Assembly: GCF_002245535.1 (NCBI RefSeq)
Contig: NZ_NKCN01000016.1
Location: 1 to 64,000, forward strand
Origin: Mycobacterium lehmannii
Lineage (GTDB): Bacteria > Actinomycetota > Actinomycetes > Mycobacteriales > Mycobacteriaceae
DNA: 64,000 nucleotides
Direction: 5' to 3'
Shown here piece by piece: positions 1 to 9,395 of the stretch. Under the pieces are notes generated by a model that had not been told where the DNA came from, made no database searches, and saw only the letters and a list, made by a program, of their open reading frames with translations. The translations under genes and the position numbers were made by a program. How positions within the stretch are numbered: the stretch's first letter is position 1; the number at the start of each line of letters is the position of its first letter.

Positions 1-186
1 GAGGGAGAAAGGAGAGGAGGAATGAGGGAACGAGAAAGAAGGGGAGAAGAGGAATCGTGGAGAGAAGACGGAGGGAAAGGGAGGGTGGAAACAAAACAAG
101 TGGACGGGGGTAGAAGTGGGAAAAACGAAGAAAGAGGAGGGGGAGAGGTAGAAGAAGAGGGAAGAGAGGAAGACAGGGAGAAACGG
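1..186. other. Purine-rich low-complexity tract, probable contig-end artefact
   Basis: About nine in ten bases on the + strand are A or G, with no repeat unit and no resemblance to the GC-rich coding DNA that follows. The tract happens to be open in the mbtE frame, but it encodes only Glu/Arg/Gly/Lys-rich sequence. Homology to a condensation domain begins just after it. I read it as a sequencing or assembly artefact at a contig end rather than as biology. Confidence 0.75.
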
Positions 187-2145
187 ATCGACTCGTCATC
201 GACCGCCGGCGGCCCCACCCGCCCCAGGCTGGTCCCCGTCCCACACGACGGGCCGCTGCTCATGTCGGCCTCGCAGCTGCGGATGTGGTTCCAGTACCGC
301 ATCGACGGACCGAGCCCGGTCAACAACATCCCGTTCGCGGCCCGCATCAACGGGCCCTGTGACGCCGACGCGTTCGTGCGCGCGGTGCGCGACGTGGTGG
401 CCCGGCACGAGGTGCTGCGCACGACGTACCGCGAAATCGACGGTGCGCCATATCAGATCGTCAACGACGAACTGGAGGTCGCGGTGCGCCGCGCCCACGG
501 CGCCGACGACGCCTGGCTGGAGACCGAGCTCGGCAAGGAGCGCAGGCACATCTTCGACCTGGAAGCCGACCCACCCGTTCGCGCGGCCGTGCTCGCAACG
601 CCGGACGCGCACGTGGTCTCGCTGGTGGTGCATCACATCGCCGCCGACCACTGGTCGGCGATGGTGTTGTTCACCGACCTGCTGACGGCCTACCGGGCCA
701 GGCGCGCCGGTGAGGCACCGGGTTTCGCGCCGCTGCCGGTCCAGTACGCGGACTACGCGGCGTGGCAGGCGGCCCTGCTCGGCGAAACCGACGGGCCCGT
801 CGCCGCGCAGCGCGACTACTGGCGCGAGCAGTTGGCCGGTCTGCACGAGGATCCGGGCCTGACCCCGGATTTCCCGCGCCCGCCGGTGCTCAGCGGGGAG
901 GGGGACGCCGTCGAGTTCGGTATCGACGCCGCCACCCGCGGCAAGCTCGCCGAACTGAGCCAGGAGCTCGGGGTCACCGAGTTCATGCTCTTGCAGGCGG
1001 CCGTGGCGGTCGCGCTGCACAAAGCCGGTGAGCGCCCGGACATTCCGTTGGGCACCCCGGTCGCGGGCCGCACCGAGGCCGAACTCGACCAGCTCGTCGG
1101 CTTCTTCATCAACATCGTGGTGCTGCGCAACGATCTGACCGACAACCCGACGCTGCGCGAGGTGCTGCGCCGGGCCCGCGACACCGCGCTTCAGGCCTAC
1201 GCCCACCAGGACCTGCCGTTCGACCAGGTGGTCGATGCGGTCAGCCCGGCGCGGTCGCTGTCGCGCAACCCCTTGTTCGGTGTCGTCGTGCACGTGCGGG
1301 AGGCGCTGCCCGCCGACCAGGTGATCGAATCGCGGCCCGACGGCGACACCACGTTCACCGCGCTCGAGCCCCCGTTCGACGTCGCGCACGCCGACCTGTC
1401 GGTGAACTTCTTCGGCGCCGACGACGGCTACCGCGGCCACGTCATCTACCGCACCGACCTGTATCGGCGCAGCACCGCCGAACGGTTCGTCGGGTGGCTG
1501 AATCGTGTGCTGGCCGCCTTCGCCGACGATCCCGGTCAACGGGTGCGCGACGTGCAGATCGCCGACGGCGAAGAGCGCCGGCTGGTGCAGCGGTTCAGCG
1601 CGGCGGCATCGGCCAGCGTGCTCGACGGCTGGCGCGACCCGGTCGCGATCGGCGTGGTCGGCGACGTCTACGAGCACGTCGTCGACGAGACGGGCGCCGA
1701 CCTGCGTGCGACGGGCAGACGTGGGCGCTGGACCGTCGACGGTGAACTGGAGTACATCGAGGCCGTCGAGGCGCGTCGCCCGGCGACGCCTGCCGGGCCG
1801 GCCGAACCCGTGCGCACCGAAACCGAACGCGTGCTGGCATCGCTGCTCGCCGAGGTCGTCAACGTGCCCGAGGTGAACCGCACCGACGACTTCTTCGAGC
1901 TCGGTGGCGATTCCATCCTCGCGGTACAGCTCGCCGCCCGGGCGCGCGATGTCGGGCTGGCGGTCACTGCGCGAATGGTGTTCGAGCACCCCACGATCCA
2001 CGAACTGGCTGCCAAGGTGGACGGTGGCGCGGAGACGGAGACACCCGACGTCCATCACGAGCCGATGGCGGCCTCGGGCCTGTCGGCCGACGAACTGGCG
2101 GCGGTCACGTCGATGTGGTCGGCGTCCCAAGAGGGCGCACCGTGA
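187..2145 (+). CDS. mbtE: Mycobactin peptide synthetase MbtE, C-terminal part (5' truncated)
   Basis: This is the C-terminal part of a non-ribosomal peptide synthetase of mycobactin siderophore assembly. A condensation domain runs from about base 240 to 1550 and has an intact HHIAADH catalytic motif (HHxxxD). After it comes only a short stretch resembling the end of an adenylation domain (TGRRGRWTVDGELEYI), then a peptidyl carrier domain with the phosphopantetheine site GGDSI. The earlier modules are missing because real sequence starts at about 187, and the upstream in-frame residues are the low-complexity tract. The stop overlaps the mbtF start (GTGA), so the two are translationally coupled. 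The assignment to mbtE rests on domain order and on the following mbtF and mbtG. Confidence 0.85.
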   Translation: MDSSSTAGGPTRPRLVPVPHDGPLLMSASQLRMWFQYRIDGPSPVNNIPFAARINGPCDADAFVRAVRDVVARHEVLRTTYREIDGAPYQIVNDELEVAVRRAHGADDAWLETELGKERRHIFDLEADPPVRAAVLATPDAHVVSLVVHHIAADHWSAMVLFTDLLTAYRARRAGEAPGFAPLPVQYADYAAWQAALLGETDGPVAAQRDYWREQLAGLHEDPGLTPDFPRPPVLSGEGDAVEFGIDAATRGKLAELSQELGVTEFMLLQAAVAVALHKAGERPDIPLGTPVAGRTEAELDQLVGFFINIVVLRNDLTDNPTLREVLRRARDTALQAYAHQDLPFDQVVDAVSPARSLSRNPLFGVVVHVREALPADQVIESRPDGDTTFTALEPPFDVAHADLSVNFFGADDGYRGHVIYRTDLYRRSTAERFVGWLNRVLAAFADDPGQRVRDVQIADGEERRLVQRFSAAASASVLDGWRDPVAIGVVGDVYEHVVDETGADLRATGRRGRWTVDGELEYIEAVEARRPATPAGPAEPVRTETERVLASLLAEVVNVPEVNRTDDFFELGGDSILAVQLAARARDVGLAVTARMVFEHPTIHELAAKVDGGAETETPDVHHEPMAASGLSADELAAVTSMWSASQEGAP

Positions 2146-5100
2146 CCTCGACGCAGGCCGAACCAAAGGTCGCCATCGAGGACGTGATGGCGCTCAGCCC
2201 GCTTCAGCAGGGGCTGTTCTCGCTGGCGCAGCTGAGCAGCGCCGAAGATGGCGGCGAGGACCCGTATGTCATCACCATGGCGGCCGATGTCACCGGATCG
2301 CTCGACGCGGGCCTACTGCGCGAGTGCGCGGCCACGATGCTCGCCCGTCACCCCAACCTGCGGGCGAGTTTCGTTCGGGCGCAGAGCAAACCGGTCCAGA
2401 TTGTGCCGAACCGCGTCGACGTGCCGTGGCGTCACATCACCGCGGCGGCCGACGAGGTCGAGGCGCTCGAGACCGATGAATATCGCAGGCCGTTCAACCT
2501 CGCGCGCGGACCGGCGATCGGGTTCCTGTTGATCGAGGTGCCCGAATCGCACTGGCGATTTGTCGTCGTGGCCCACCACATCATCATCGACGGGTGGTCG
2601 CTGCCGCTGTTCGTCGGCGAGCTGATCTCGCTGTACCGCTCGGGCGGCGACCCGTCCGTACTCCCACCGCCGCCGCGCCCGTACCGCGACTACATCGGCT
2701 GGCTGGCCGGCCGCGATCAGGAGACCAGCCGCGCGCTGTGGCGTGAGCACCTCGCCGGCCTCGACGCCCCGACGCTCGTCACACCCGCTCTCACCTCCGG
2801 GGAGCCGCCCACCGGTGAACCGCACCGTACCGAGCTGCGGCTGGGTCGGGACGATACGCAGCAGTTGGCCGAGGCCGCCCGGTCCCGCGGTGTCACGGTC
2901 AACACCCTGGTCCAGATGGCTTGGGCCGCAGTGCTCTCGGCGTTCACCGACCGCTCCGATGTGGTGTTCGGTGTGACGGTGTCCGGACGCCCCGGCGAGT
3001 TGGCGGGCGTGGAGACCATGGTCGGGCTTTTCATCAACACGGTGCCGCTGCGGGTCCGGTTGGACCCGACGGCCCGAGTGGGCGCCCAATGCGTTGCGCT
3101 GCAACGCGAAGCGGCCAAGCTGCGCGACCACGGATACCTGCCCCACAACGAACTGCGGGCCCTGGGTGGCATCGGCGAGATGTACGACACCCTTCTCGTG
3201 TACGAGAACTTCCCGCCCGGCGGCCTGGTCGGTGGCGGCGACTTCGAGGCCAACGGCGCGACATTCCGGCCTGCTGCGCTGGAGAGCGTGTCGCACTTCC
3301 CGGTCACCATTGCCGCGCACATGAACGACGATCAGCTCACTGTCCTGGTCGAAGTCGTCGAAGGGGCGCTGGGCCAGATGACTCCCGAGTCGCTCGGGCA
3401 TCGGTTGCTCACCACCACACAGCGACTGATCACCGGCTGGGATCGGCCGCTGCGCGACGTCAATACCCTGCTCGACGGCGAGGGCGCTATCGCAACCGCT
3501 GAGCCCGCGCCGGCGAGCGAACATCTCGGCGTGCACACCGCGTTCGCCGAAGCCGCAAGCGCGCGGTTGGGTTCACCGGCGCTGAGTTGGTCCGGCGGTG
3601 AGCTGACCTACCGACAACTCGACGAGGCGGCCGATCGGCTCGCCGCCGCGCTGGTGGCCAAGGGTGTACACGCCGAAACCCCTGTCGCGATCCGCCTTTC
3701 ACGAGGACCGCAGTACGTCGTCGCGATGCTGGCGGTGCTCAAGGCAGGTGGTGTGATCGTGCCGCTGGACCCCGGGATGCCTGCCGAGCGGATCGCCGAC
3801 ATCCTCGACCAGTGCGCTGCGACCGTCGTCGTCGACGACGAGATGCTCGCCGAGGTCCCGTCCGAAACCGCCGAAGACTTCCGACCGGTGACCGTGCTGC
3901 CGGGTCAGGCCGCCTACATGGTGTTCACCTCCGGCACCACCGGCAGGCCGAAGGGGGTCATCGGGACCCACCAGGCGCTACTGGCCTACGCCGAGGACCA
4001 CGCCCGAAATGTGCTGCGCCCCGCGGCGGCTCGGCTTCGTCACCCGCTGCGGGTGGCCCACGCCTGGTCGTTCACGTTCGACGCCGCATGGCAGCCGCTG
4101 GCCGCCCTGCTCGACGGCCATGCGGTGCACATCGTCGACGACCACATCCAGCGTGACGCCGAGGCGCTGGTCGAAACGATCGGCCGGTACGGGATCGACC
4201 TGATCGACACCACCCCGTCGATGTTCGCCCAGCTGCACGCGGTCGGACTGCTGACGACGGTGCCACTCGGGGTGCTCGCACTCGGCGGGGAGGCCGTCGG
4301 CATCCCGGCGTGGAACCTGATCCGCGACGAATGCGCGCGCACCGGCATGGCGGCCTACAACTGTTACGGCCCAACCGAAACCACCGTCGAAGCCGTCGTC
4401 GCCACGATCGCCGAACACGACCAGCCGACCATCGGGCATCCCACGTCGCCCAGCAGGGCCTACGTGCTGGATTCGTGGCTGCGACCGGTACCCGACGGTG
4501 TGCCGGGCGAGTTGTACCTGTCGGGCGGCCAACTGACGCGCGGCTACCTGGGCCGGTTCGGCGAGACCGCCCGCCGGTTTGTCGCCGACCCGTTCAGGCA
4601 CGGCGAGCGCATGTACCGGACCGGTGACGTGGTGCGGCGCCAACCCGACGGCGCGCTGGAGTTCCTCGGGCGCTCCGACGCGCAGGTGAAGATTCGTGGC
4701 TTCCGGGTGGAGCCGAGCGAGATCTCGGCGGTCCTGCACAGCCATCCCGCGGTGCGCCACGCCCACGTCATGGTGCGCCAGCAACGGTGGGGCGCACAAC
4801 TGGTGGCGTTCGTCGCCGCCGCACCTGCGCCGGCGGCCTCCGAGTTGCGCGCCATGGTGTCAAAACGCCTGCCGCGCTACATGGTTCCGCACTCGATCGT
4901 GGTCATCGACCAGATGCCGCTGACCACGCATGGCAAGGTCGACGAGGCCGCACTGACTGCGATCGCCGTCGCCGAGGGGCCCTCGACCGCGCCGGAGACC
5001 GAGACCGAGAAGGCGCTGGCCGCAGTGCTCTGCGAGTTGCTTGAAAGCCCCGACGTCACCACCATCGATGTCAACGCGGATCTACTGGCCCTCGGCCTGG

Positions 5101-6512
5101 ACAGCATCGTCGCGCTGTCGGTGGTGCAGGCCGCCCGCAGGCGTGGAATCCCGTTGCGCGCCAGGCTGATGCTGGAGTGCGCGACATTGCGTGAGCTCGC
5201 GGAGGCCATCGAGAACGAGTCGGCGCTCGCCGAGCACGACGACGACCCCGATGGTCCGACGCCCGTGCTGCCCAGCGCGCACTGGCTCTACGAACACGGC
5301 GAACCGCGACGGTTGGCGCAGACCGAGGCCATCCGGTTGCCTGACGGCGTCACCCGAGATCGACTCGAGCAGATTCTGCGCGCCGTGGTCGGCGGACATC
5401 CGATACTGCGAAGCCGGATCGACAGGCAGACGATGACGCTCGTCGAGCACGAGCCACAAGATCTGCTGGCCGAGGTGCCCGTGGACGACGACACGGACGA
5501 AGCCCTCGTCGCAGCCGTGGCCGAACACGCCCATCGATCGGTGGAACGCCTTGACCCCGAACAGGGTTCGATGCTCGCCGCGGTGTGGCTGCACCCACCC
5601 AGCGGGCCCGGCATCCTGCTGCTGACCGCCCATGTGCTGGCCGCGGACCCGTCCTCCTGGCGGATCCTGTTGGCCGAACTCGACGCGGCCTGGCACACCA
5701 TCGCATCGGGCCGCGAACCGGCGCCCATCCGCGAGCACACCACCTACCGGCGCTGGTCGAGGCTGCTGCGCGAGCGGGCGTACACGCTTGACACGGCCGA
5801 CTTCTGGGCGGCTCAACTCGACGGCGAGGACCCACCGCTCGGCGCCCGCAGGCTGCGCCCGCAGACCGATCGGGTCGGCGACGTCGTCGTCTCGATGGCG
5901 GTGACCGACACAGACCTCACCCTGCGGTTGCTCAACGCCTCCGAACCCGCGCCGCACCTGCTGGCTGCCGCGGCGGCGCGCACCGTCACCCGCTGGCGGC
6001 TGCACCGCGGCCAGGGCACCCCGCCGCCGCTGTTGGCCCTGGAGACACACGGCCGCGCCGACAACCTGATCGACACCGTCGACACCTCCGACACCGTCGG
6101 CCTGCTCACCGCGATCTACCCGCTGCGTGTGCAGACCGCCCGCGATGTGGGCGAGATTCCCGGTGACGGCATCGATTACGGGCTGCTGCGCTATCTGCGG
6201 CCCGACACCGCCGAACGCCTGGCGGCGCTGCCCGAACCGCAAGTGTTGCTCAACTTCCTGGGCCGGGTGCACGCGGGGTTCGACGGCGGTGCGCTGCGTC
6301 CGGACCGGGCACTGCTGGCGGGGGTGTCGCCGCTGCCCGAACCGCGGCTGGCGGTCCGGCACGAACTGACCGTGCTCGCCGCCGTACTCGGCGACAGCGA
6401 CGCGCCGGTGCTGGGCACGCAATGGCGCACGCTTCCCGAGATTCTGTCCGCCGACGATGTCGCCGCACTGCAGGCGATGTGGCTGGAATCGCTACGAGAG
6501 GTCGTTTCATGA
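2142..6512 (+). CDS. mbtF: Mycobactin peptide synthetase MbtF
   Basis: NRPS of about 1456 residues, close to the roughly 1460 recalled for M. tuberculosis MbtF. In mycobactin synthesis this enzyme adds the terminal lysine-derived residue. Domains in order are a condensation domain with AHHIIIDGWS, an adenylation domain, a carrier domain and a C-terminal domain. The adenylation domain has A3 FTSGTTGRPKG, A5 NCYGPTE, a TGD motif and KIRGFRVEPSEI. The carrier domain carries LGLDSI. The C-terminal domain of the epimerase/condensation superfamily has a degenerate catalytic motif (AHVLAAD in place of HHxxxDG). The GTG at 2142 is chosen because it overlaps the mbtE stop by 4 bp and gives the expected N-terminus. 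Its own stop overlaps the mbtG start (ATGA). Confidence 0.93.
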   Translation: MTSTQAEPKVAIEDVMALSPLQQGLFSLAQLSSAEDGGEDPYVITMAADVTGSLDAGLLRECAATMLARHPNLRASFVRAQSKPVQIVPNRVDVPWRHITAAADEVEALETDEYRRPFNLARGPAIGFLLIEVPESHWRFVVVAHHIIIDGWSLPLFVGELISLYRSGGDPSVLPPPPRPYRDYIGWLAGRDQETSRALWREHLAGLDAPTLVTPALTSGEPPTGEPHRTELRLGRDDTQQLAEAARSRGVTVNTLVQMAWAAVLSAFTDRSDVVFGVTVSGRPGELAGVETMVGLFINTVPLRVRLDPTARVGAQCVALQREAAKLRDHGYLPHNELRALGGIGEMYDTLLVYENFPPGGLVGGGDFEANGATFRPAALESVSHFPVTIAAHMNDDQLTVLVEVVEGALGQMTPESLGHRLLTTTQRLITGWDRPLRDVNTLLDGEGAIATAEPAPASEHLGVHTAFAEAASARLGSPALSWSGGELTYRQLDEAADRLAAALVAKGVHAETPVAIRLSRGPQYVVAMLAVLKAGGVIVPLDPGMPAERIADILDQCAATVVVDDEMLAEVPSETAEDFRPVTVLPGQAAYMVFTSGTTGRPKGVIGTHQALLAYAEDHARNVLRPAAARLRHPLRVAHAWSFTFDAAWQPLAALLDGHAVHIVDDHIQRDAEALVETIGRYGIDLIDTTPSMFAQLHAVGLLTTVPLGVLALGGEAVGIPAWNLIRDECARTGMAAYNCYGPTETTVEAVVATIAEHDQPTIGHPTSPSRAYVLDSWLRPVPDGVPGELYLSGGQLTRGYLGRFGETARRFVADPFRHGERMYRTGDVVRRQPDGALEFLGRSDAQVKIRGFRVEPSEISAVLHSHPAVRHAHVMVRQQRWGAQLVAFVAAAPAPAASELRAMVSKRLPRYMVPHSIVVIDQMPLTTHGKVDEAALTAIAVAEGPSTAPETETEKALAAVLCELLESPDVTTIDVNADLLALGLDSIVALSVVQAARRRGIPLRARLMLECATLRELAEAIENESALAEHDDDPDGPTPVLPSAHWLYEHGEPRRLAQTEAIRLPDGVTRDRLEQILRAVVGGHPILRSRIDRQTMTLVEHEPQDLLAEVPVDDDTDEALVAAVAEHAHRSVERLDPEQGSMLAAVWLHPPSGPGILLLTAHVLAADPSSWRILLAELDAAWHTIASGREPAPIREHTTYRRWSRLLRERAYTLDTADFWAAQLDGEDPPLGARRLRPQTDRVGDVVVSMAVTDTDLTLRLLNASEPAPHLLAAAAARTVTRWRLHRGQGTPPPLLALETHGRADNLIDTVDTSDTVGLLTAIYPLRVQTARDVGEIPGDGIDYGLLRYLRPDTAERLAALPEPQVLLNFLGRVHAGFDGGALRPDRALLAGVSPLPEPRLAVRHELTVLAAVLGDSDAPVLGTQWRTLPEILSADDVAALQAMWLESLREVVS

Positions 6513-7810
6513 GCCGGACACTTGCGGTGGTGGGTGCGGGCGCCAAGGCCGTCGCCGTCGCCGCCAAGGCCGCCGAACTTCGCGACATGGGCATCGATGT
6601 GCCCGAGGTCGTCGCCGTCGAGAAGACCGGCGTGGCCGCCAACTGGCAGGCCGACGGTGGTTGGACCGACGGGCAGCATCGGTTGGGCACGAGCCCGGAG
6701 AAGGACGTCGGCTTCCCGTACCGCTCGGCCCTGGTGCCGCGGCGCAACGCCGAACTCGACGAGCGCATGACGCGGCACAGCTGGCAGCAGTACCTGATCT
6801 CGACGGGCCAGTTCGCCGAGTGGGTCGACCGCGGACGGCCCGCCCCCACCCATCGCAGGTGGAGCCAGTACCTGCGCTGGGTCGCGGGCAACGTCGAGAT
6901 GAACGTGGTTCGCGGCGAGGTGCGCGGCATCTCGGTCGACACCGAATCCGGTGAGCCGCGGTGGGCGCTGCAGACGCCCGACCGCACCGTGACGGCCGAT
7001 GGCCTGATGATCACGGGCCCCGGTCAGCCGGAGCGCTCGATCCTGCCGGGCAATCCGCGGGTACTGTCGATCGCGCAGTTCTGGCATCGCGCGGCGCAGT
7101 ACGAGCTGATCCGCGCCGAACGCGTGGCGGTCATCGGCGGGGGAGAGACCGCGGCGTCGATGCTCAACGAGCTGTTCCGGCATCGGGTTTCGACGATCAC
7201 GGTGATCTCGCCGCAGGTGACCCTGTTCACCCGAGGCGAAGGATTCTTCGAGAACACGCTGTTCTCCGACCCCACCGGCTGGACCAGCCTGGCCATGACG
7301 GAGCGCCGCGACGCGCTGTTACGTACCGACCGCGGGGTGTTCTCCGCCCGCGTGCAGGAGGCGCTGCTCGCCGACGACCGGATCCGCCACTTGCGGGGCC
7401 GGGTCGCGCACGCGGTCGCCCGCGAAGGCCGTATCCGGTTGACGCTGAGCACAACTCAGGGCGGCGAATCGCTCGAGACGGTGCACGGTTTCGACCTCGT
7501 CATCGACGGCTCGGGTGCCGACGCGATGTGGTTCGTGCCACTGCTCGGCCAGGACGCATTGGATCTGCTGGAACTCGGCCTCGGCGCGCCGCTGACCCCG
7601 GATGTGCTGCAGGAGGCCATCGGCGACGACCTCGCCGTCTCCGGGTTGCGGCCCAAGCTCTTCCTGCCGGGTCTGTCGGGACTCACGCAGGGGCCGGGCT
7701 TTCCCAATCTGTCGTGTCTGGGTCTGTTGTCGGACCGCATCCTTGGCGCCGACCTGGGCGAGGCCACCGGCGCGTCACCGAAAGGGCATGAGCGTCAATC
7801 AGTTCGGTGA
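6509..7810 (+). CDS. mbtG: L-lysine N6-monooxygenase MbtG
   Basis: FAD- and NADPH-dependent N-hydroxylase (IucD/SidA/PvdA family) that hydroxylates the lysine side-chain nitrogen to make the hydroxamate iron ligands of mycobactin. It has 433 residues, against about 431 recalled for M. tuberculosis MbtG. The N-terminal dinucleotide fold VVGAGAKAVAVAAKA lacks the canonical GxGxxG, as is usual for this family. A second nucleotide motif, VAVIGGGETAASML, lies near residue 207. The ATG overlaps the mbtF stop by 4 bp, so it is the distal gene of the operon. No mbtH or cfp2 follows; the next gene is convergent, 7 bp away. Confidence 0.93.
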   Translation: MSRTLAVVGAGAKAVAVAAKAAELRDMGIDVPEVVAVEKTGVAANWQADGGWTDGQHRLGTSPEKDVGFPYRSALVPRRNAELDERMTRHSWQQYLISTGQFAEWVDRGRPAPTHRRWSQYLRWVAGNVEMNVVRGEVRGISVDTESGEPRWALQTPDRTVTADGLMITGPGQPERSILPGNPRVLSIAQFWHRAAQYELIRAERVAVIGGGETAASMLNELFRHRVSTITVISPQVTLFTRGEGFFENTLFSDPTGWTSLAMTERRDALLRTDRGVFSARVQEALLADDRIRHLRGRVAHAVAREGRIRLTLSTTQGGESLETVHGFDLVIDGSGADAMWFVPLLGQDALDLLELGLGAPLTPDVLQEAIGDDLAVSGLRPKLFLPGLSGLTQGPGFPNLSCLGLLSDRILGADLGEATGASPKGHERQSVR

Positions 7811-7817
7811 GGCGGTT

Positions 7818-8153
7818 CTAAACCTGTCGCGCCTGGGCCCACGCGTCAGCCGGGGACGGAACGTCCATGTCGAACACGCGCGCGTGCAGCACCGTGCGGT
7901 TGCGCAACGCGGCCCGCACCGCGCGGTGCAACCCGTCTTCGAGGTAGATGACGCCCTTCCACCGCACCGCGTGCGGGAACAGGTCGCCGTAGAACGTCGA
8001 ATCCTCGGAGAGCAGTCGGTCGAGCGCGAGCACCGTGGTGGTGGTGACCAACTCGTCGAGGCGGATCTGGCGCGGGGGGATCTGCGCCCATTGGCGGTGG
8101 GACAACCCGTGCTCGGGGTAGGGCCTACCCTCCCTGACTCCCTTGAAGATCAT
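7818..8153 (-). CDS. Conserved protein, Rv2375-like
   Basis: Protein of 111 residues, convergent with mbtG and divergent from hrcA, the position of the conserved gene Rv2375 in M. tuberculosis. No catalytic family can be named with confidence. The segment YLEDGLHRAVRAALRNR resembles the DGxHRxxAA loop of ParB/sulfiredoxin-like folds, which is only a hint. The ATG at 8153 is preferred because it gives a length close to the recalled homologue (about 105 residues) and has a GAAGGA about 10 nt upstream. A TTG 18 codons earlier is possible. It shares a 177-bp divergent promoter region with hrcA. Confidence 0.75.
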   Translation of the reverse strand: MIFKGVREGRPYPEHGLSHRQWAQIPPRQIRLDELVTTTTVLALDRLLSEDSTFYGDLFPHAVRWKGVIYLEDGLHRAVRAALRNRTVLHARVFDMDVPSPADAWAQARQV

Positions 8154-8330
8154 CGGGCCAGCGTCCTTCGAGTCGTCCCCCGAGTCCTCCCCGGACTGTG
8201 ACAACAAGTAGCAAGGCTAATGCACCGCGATCGCGCCTGTTGCACGTGTCGAAGAGCCGCGCACGCGCTATCGGCGCTGTTGGTGCCCCTAAAATGGGTG
8301 ACAACGCGATTCGAGGGGTAGGTGAGCAAC

Positions 8331-9362
8331 ATGGGTAGCGCCGACGACCGCCGGTTCGAGGTGCTGCGCGCGATCGTCGCCGACTTCGTGGCCACCAAGG
8401 AGCCGATCGGGTCGAAGACGCTCGTCGAGCGGCACAACCTCGGGGTGTCCAGTGCGACCGTGCGCAACGACATGGCGGTGCTGGAGGCCGAGGGCTACAT
8501 CGCCCAGCCCCACACCAGCTCCGGGCGCGTGCCCACCGAGAAGGGCTACCGCGAGTTCGTCGACAGGATCGACGACATCAAACCGCTGTCCTCGTCGGAA
8601 CGTCGCGCGATCCTGTCGTTCCTCGAATCCGGCGTCGATCTCGACGATGTGTTGCGCCGCGCCGTGCGCCTGCTCGCGCAGCTGACGCGCCAGGTCGCGA
8701 TCGTGCAGTACCCGACGCTGTCCACCTCCACGGTGCGCCACCTGGAAGTGGTCGCGCTCACCCCGGCCAAGCTGCTGCTGGTGGTGATCACCGACACCGG
8801 CCGGGTGGACCAGCGCATGGTCGAGCTGGGCGACACGCTCGATGAGCACGACGTGAGCAAGCTGCGCGACCTGCTCGGTCAGGCCCTGGAGGGCAAACCG
8901 CTGGCGGCCGCATCGGTGGCCGTCGCAGACCTGGCCTCCCAGCTGCACGGGCACGGCGGGCTCGCCGACGCGGTCGGCCGGTCGGCCACCGTGCTGGTCG
9001 AGACGCTCGTCGAGCACCGCGAGGAGCGGCTGCTGCTGGGAGGCACCGCCAACCTCACCCGCAACACCGCCGACTTCGGCGGCTCCCTGCGATCGGTGCT
9101 CGAGGCGCTCGAGGAGCAGGTGGTGGTGCTGCGGCTGCTGGCGGCGCAGCAGGAGGCCGGCAAGGTGACCGTGCGCATCGGCCACGAAACCGAGGCCGAG
9201 GAGATGGCCGGTACGTCGGTGGTGACGACCGCGTACGGCAGTTCGGGCAAGGTGTACGGCGGCATGGGTGTGTTAGGGCCCACCCGAATGGACTATCCGG
9301 GAACTATCGCTAATGTCGCTGCGGTTGCTCTCTATATCGGGGAAGTCTTAGGCAGCCGGTAG
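8331..9362 (+). CDS. hrcA: Heat-inducible transcription repressor HrcA
   Basis: Repressor of class I heat-shock genes (groEL/groES) that binds CIRCE operators. It has 343 residues, the length recalled for the M. tuberculosis protein. An N-terminal winged helix-turn-helix (SSATVRNDMAVLEAEGYI, then HTSSGRVPTEKGYR) is followed by the HrcA GAF-like dimerisation domain and a C-terminal GPTRMDYPGTIANV motif typical of the family. The ATG at 8331 matches the family N-terminus MGSAD; a GTG at 8322 is an alternative. TAAAAT at 8290-8295 is a plausible -10 box. dnaJ2 follows 33 bp later, so the two are probably co-transcribed. Confidence 0.95.
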   Translation: MGSADDRRFEVLRAIVADFVATKEPIGSKTLVERHNLGVSSATVRNDMAVLEAEGYIAQPHTSSGRVPTEKGYREFVDRIDDIKPLSSSERRAILSFLESGVDLDDVLRRAVRLLAQLTRQVAIVQYPTLSTSTVRHLEVVALTPAKLLLVVITDTGRVDQRMVELGDTLDEHDVSKLRDLLGQALEGKPLAAASVAVADLASQLHGHGGLADAVGRSATVLVETLVEHREERLLLGGTANLTRNTADFGGSLRSVLEALEEQVVVLRLLAAQQEAGKVTVRIGHETEAEEMAGTSVVTTAYGSSGKVYGGMGVLGPTRMDYPGTIANVAAVALYIGEVLGSR

Positions 9363-9395
9363 ACCCGGCACAGGTGGAAGGTCAGGCAAGTCAGC

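Noticed and set aside
22..186. N-terminal extension of MbtE starting at ATG 22
   Set aside because: The encoded residues are Glu/Arg/Gly low complexity from a purine tract, with no NRPS similarity; it looks like an artefact.
8208..8330. CIRCE operator (TTAGCACTC-N9-GAGTGCTAA) upstream of hrcA
   Set aside because: No match is present in the gap, so HrcA autoregulation by CIRCE is not supported here.
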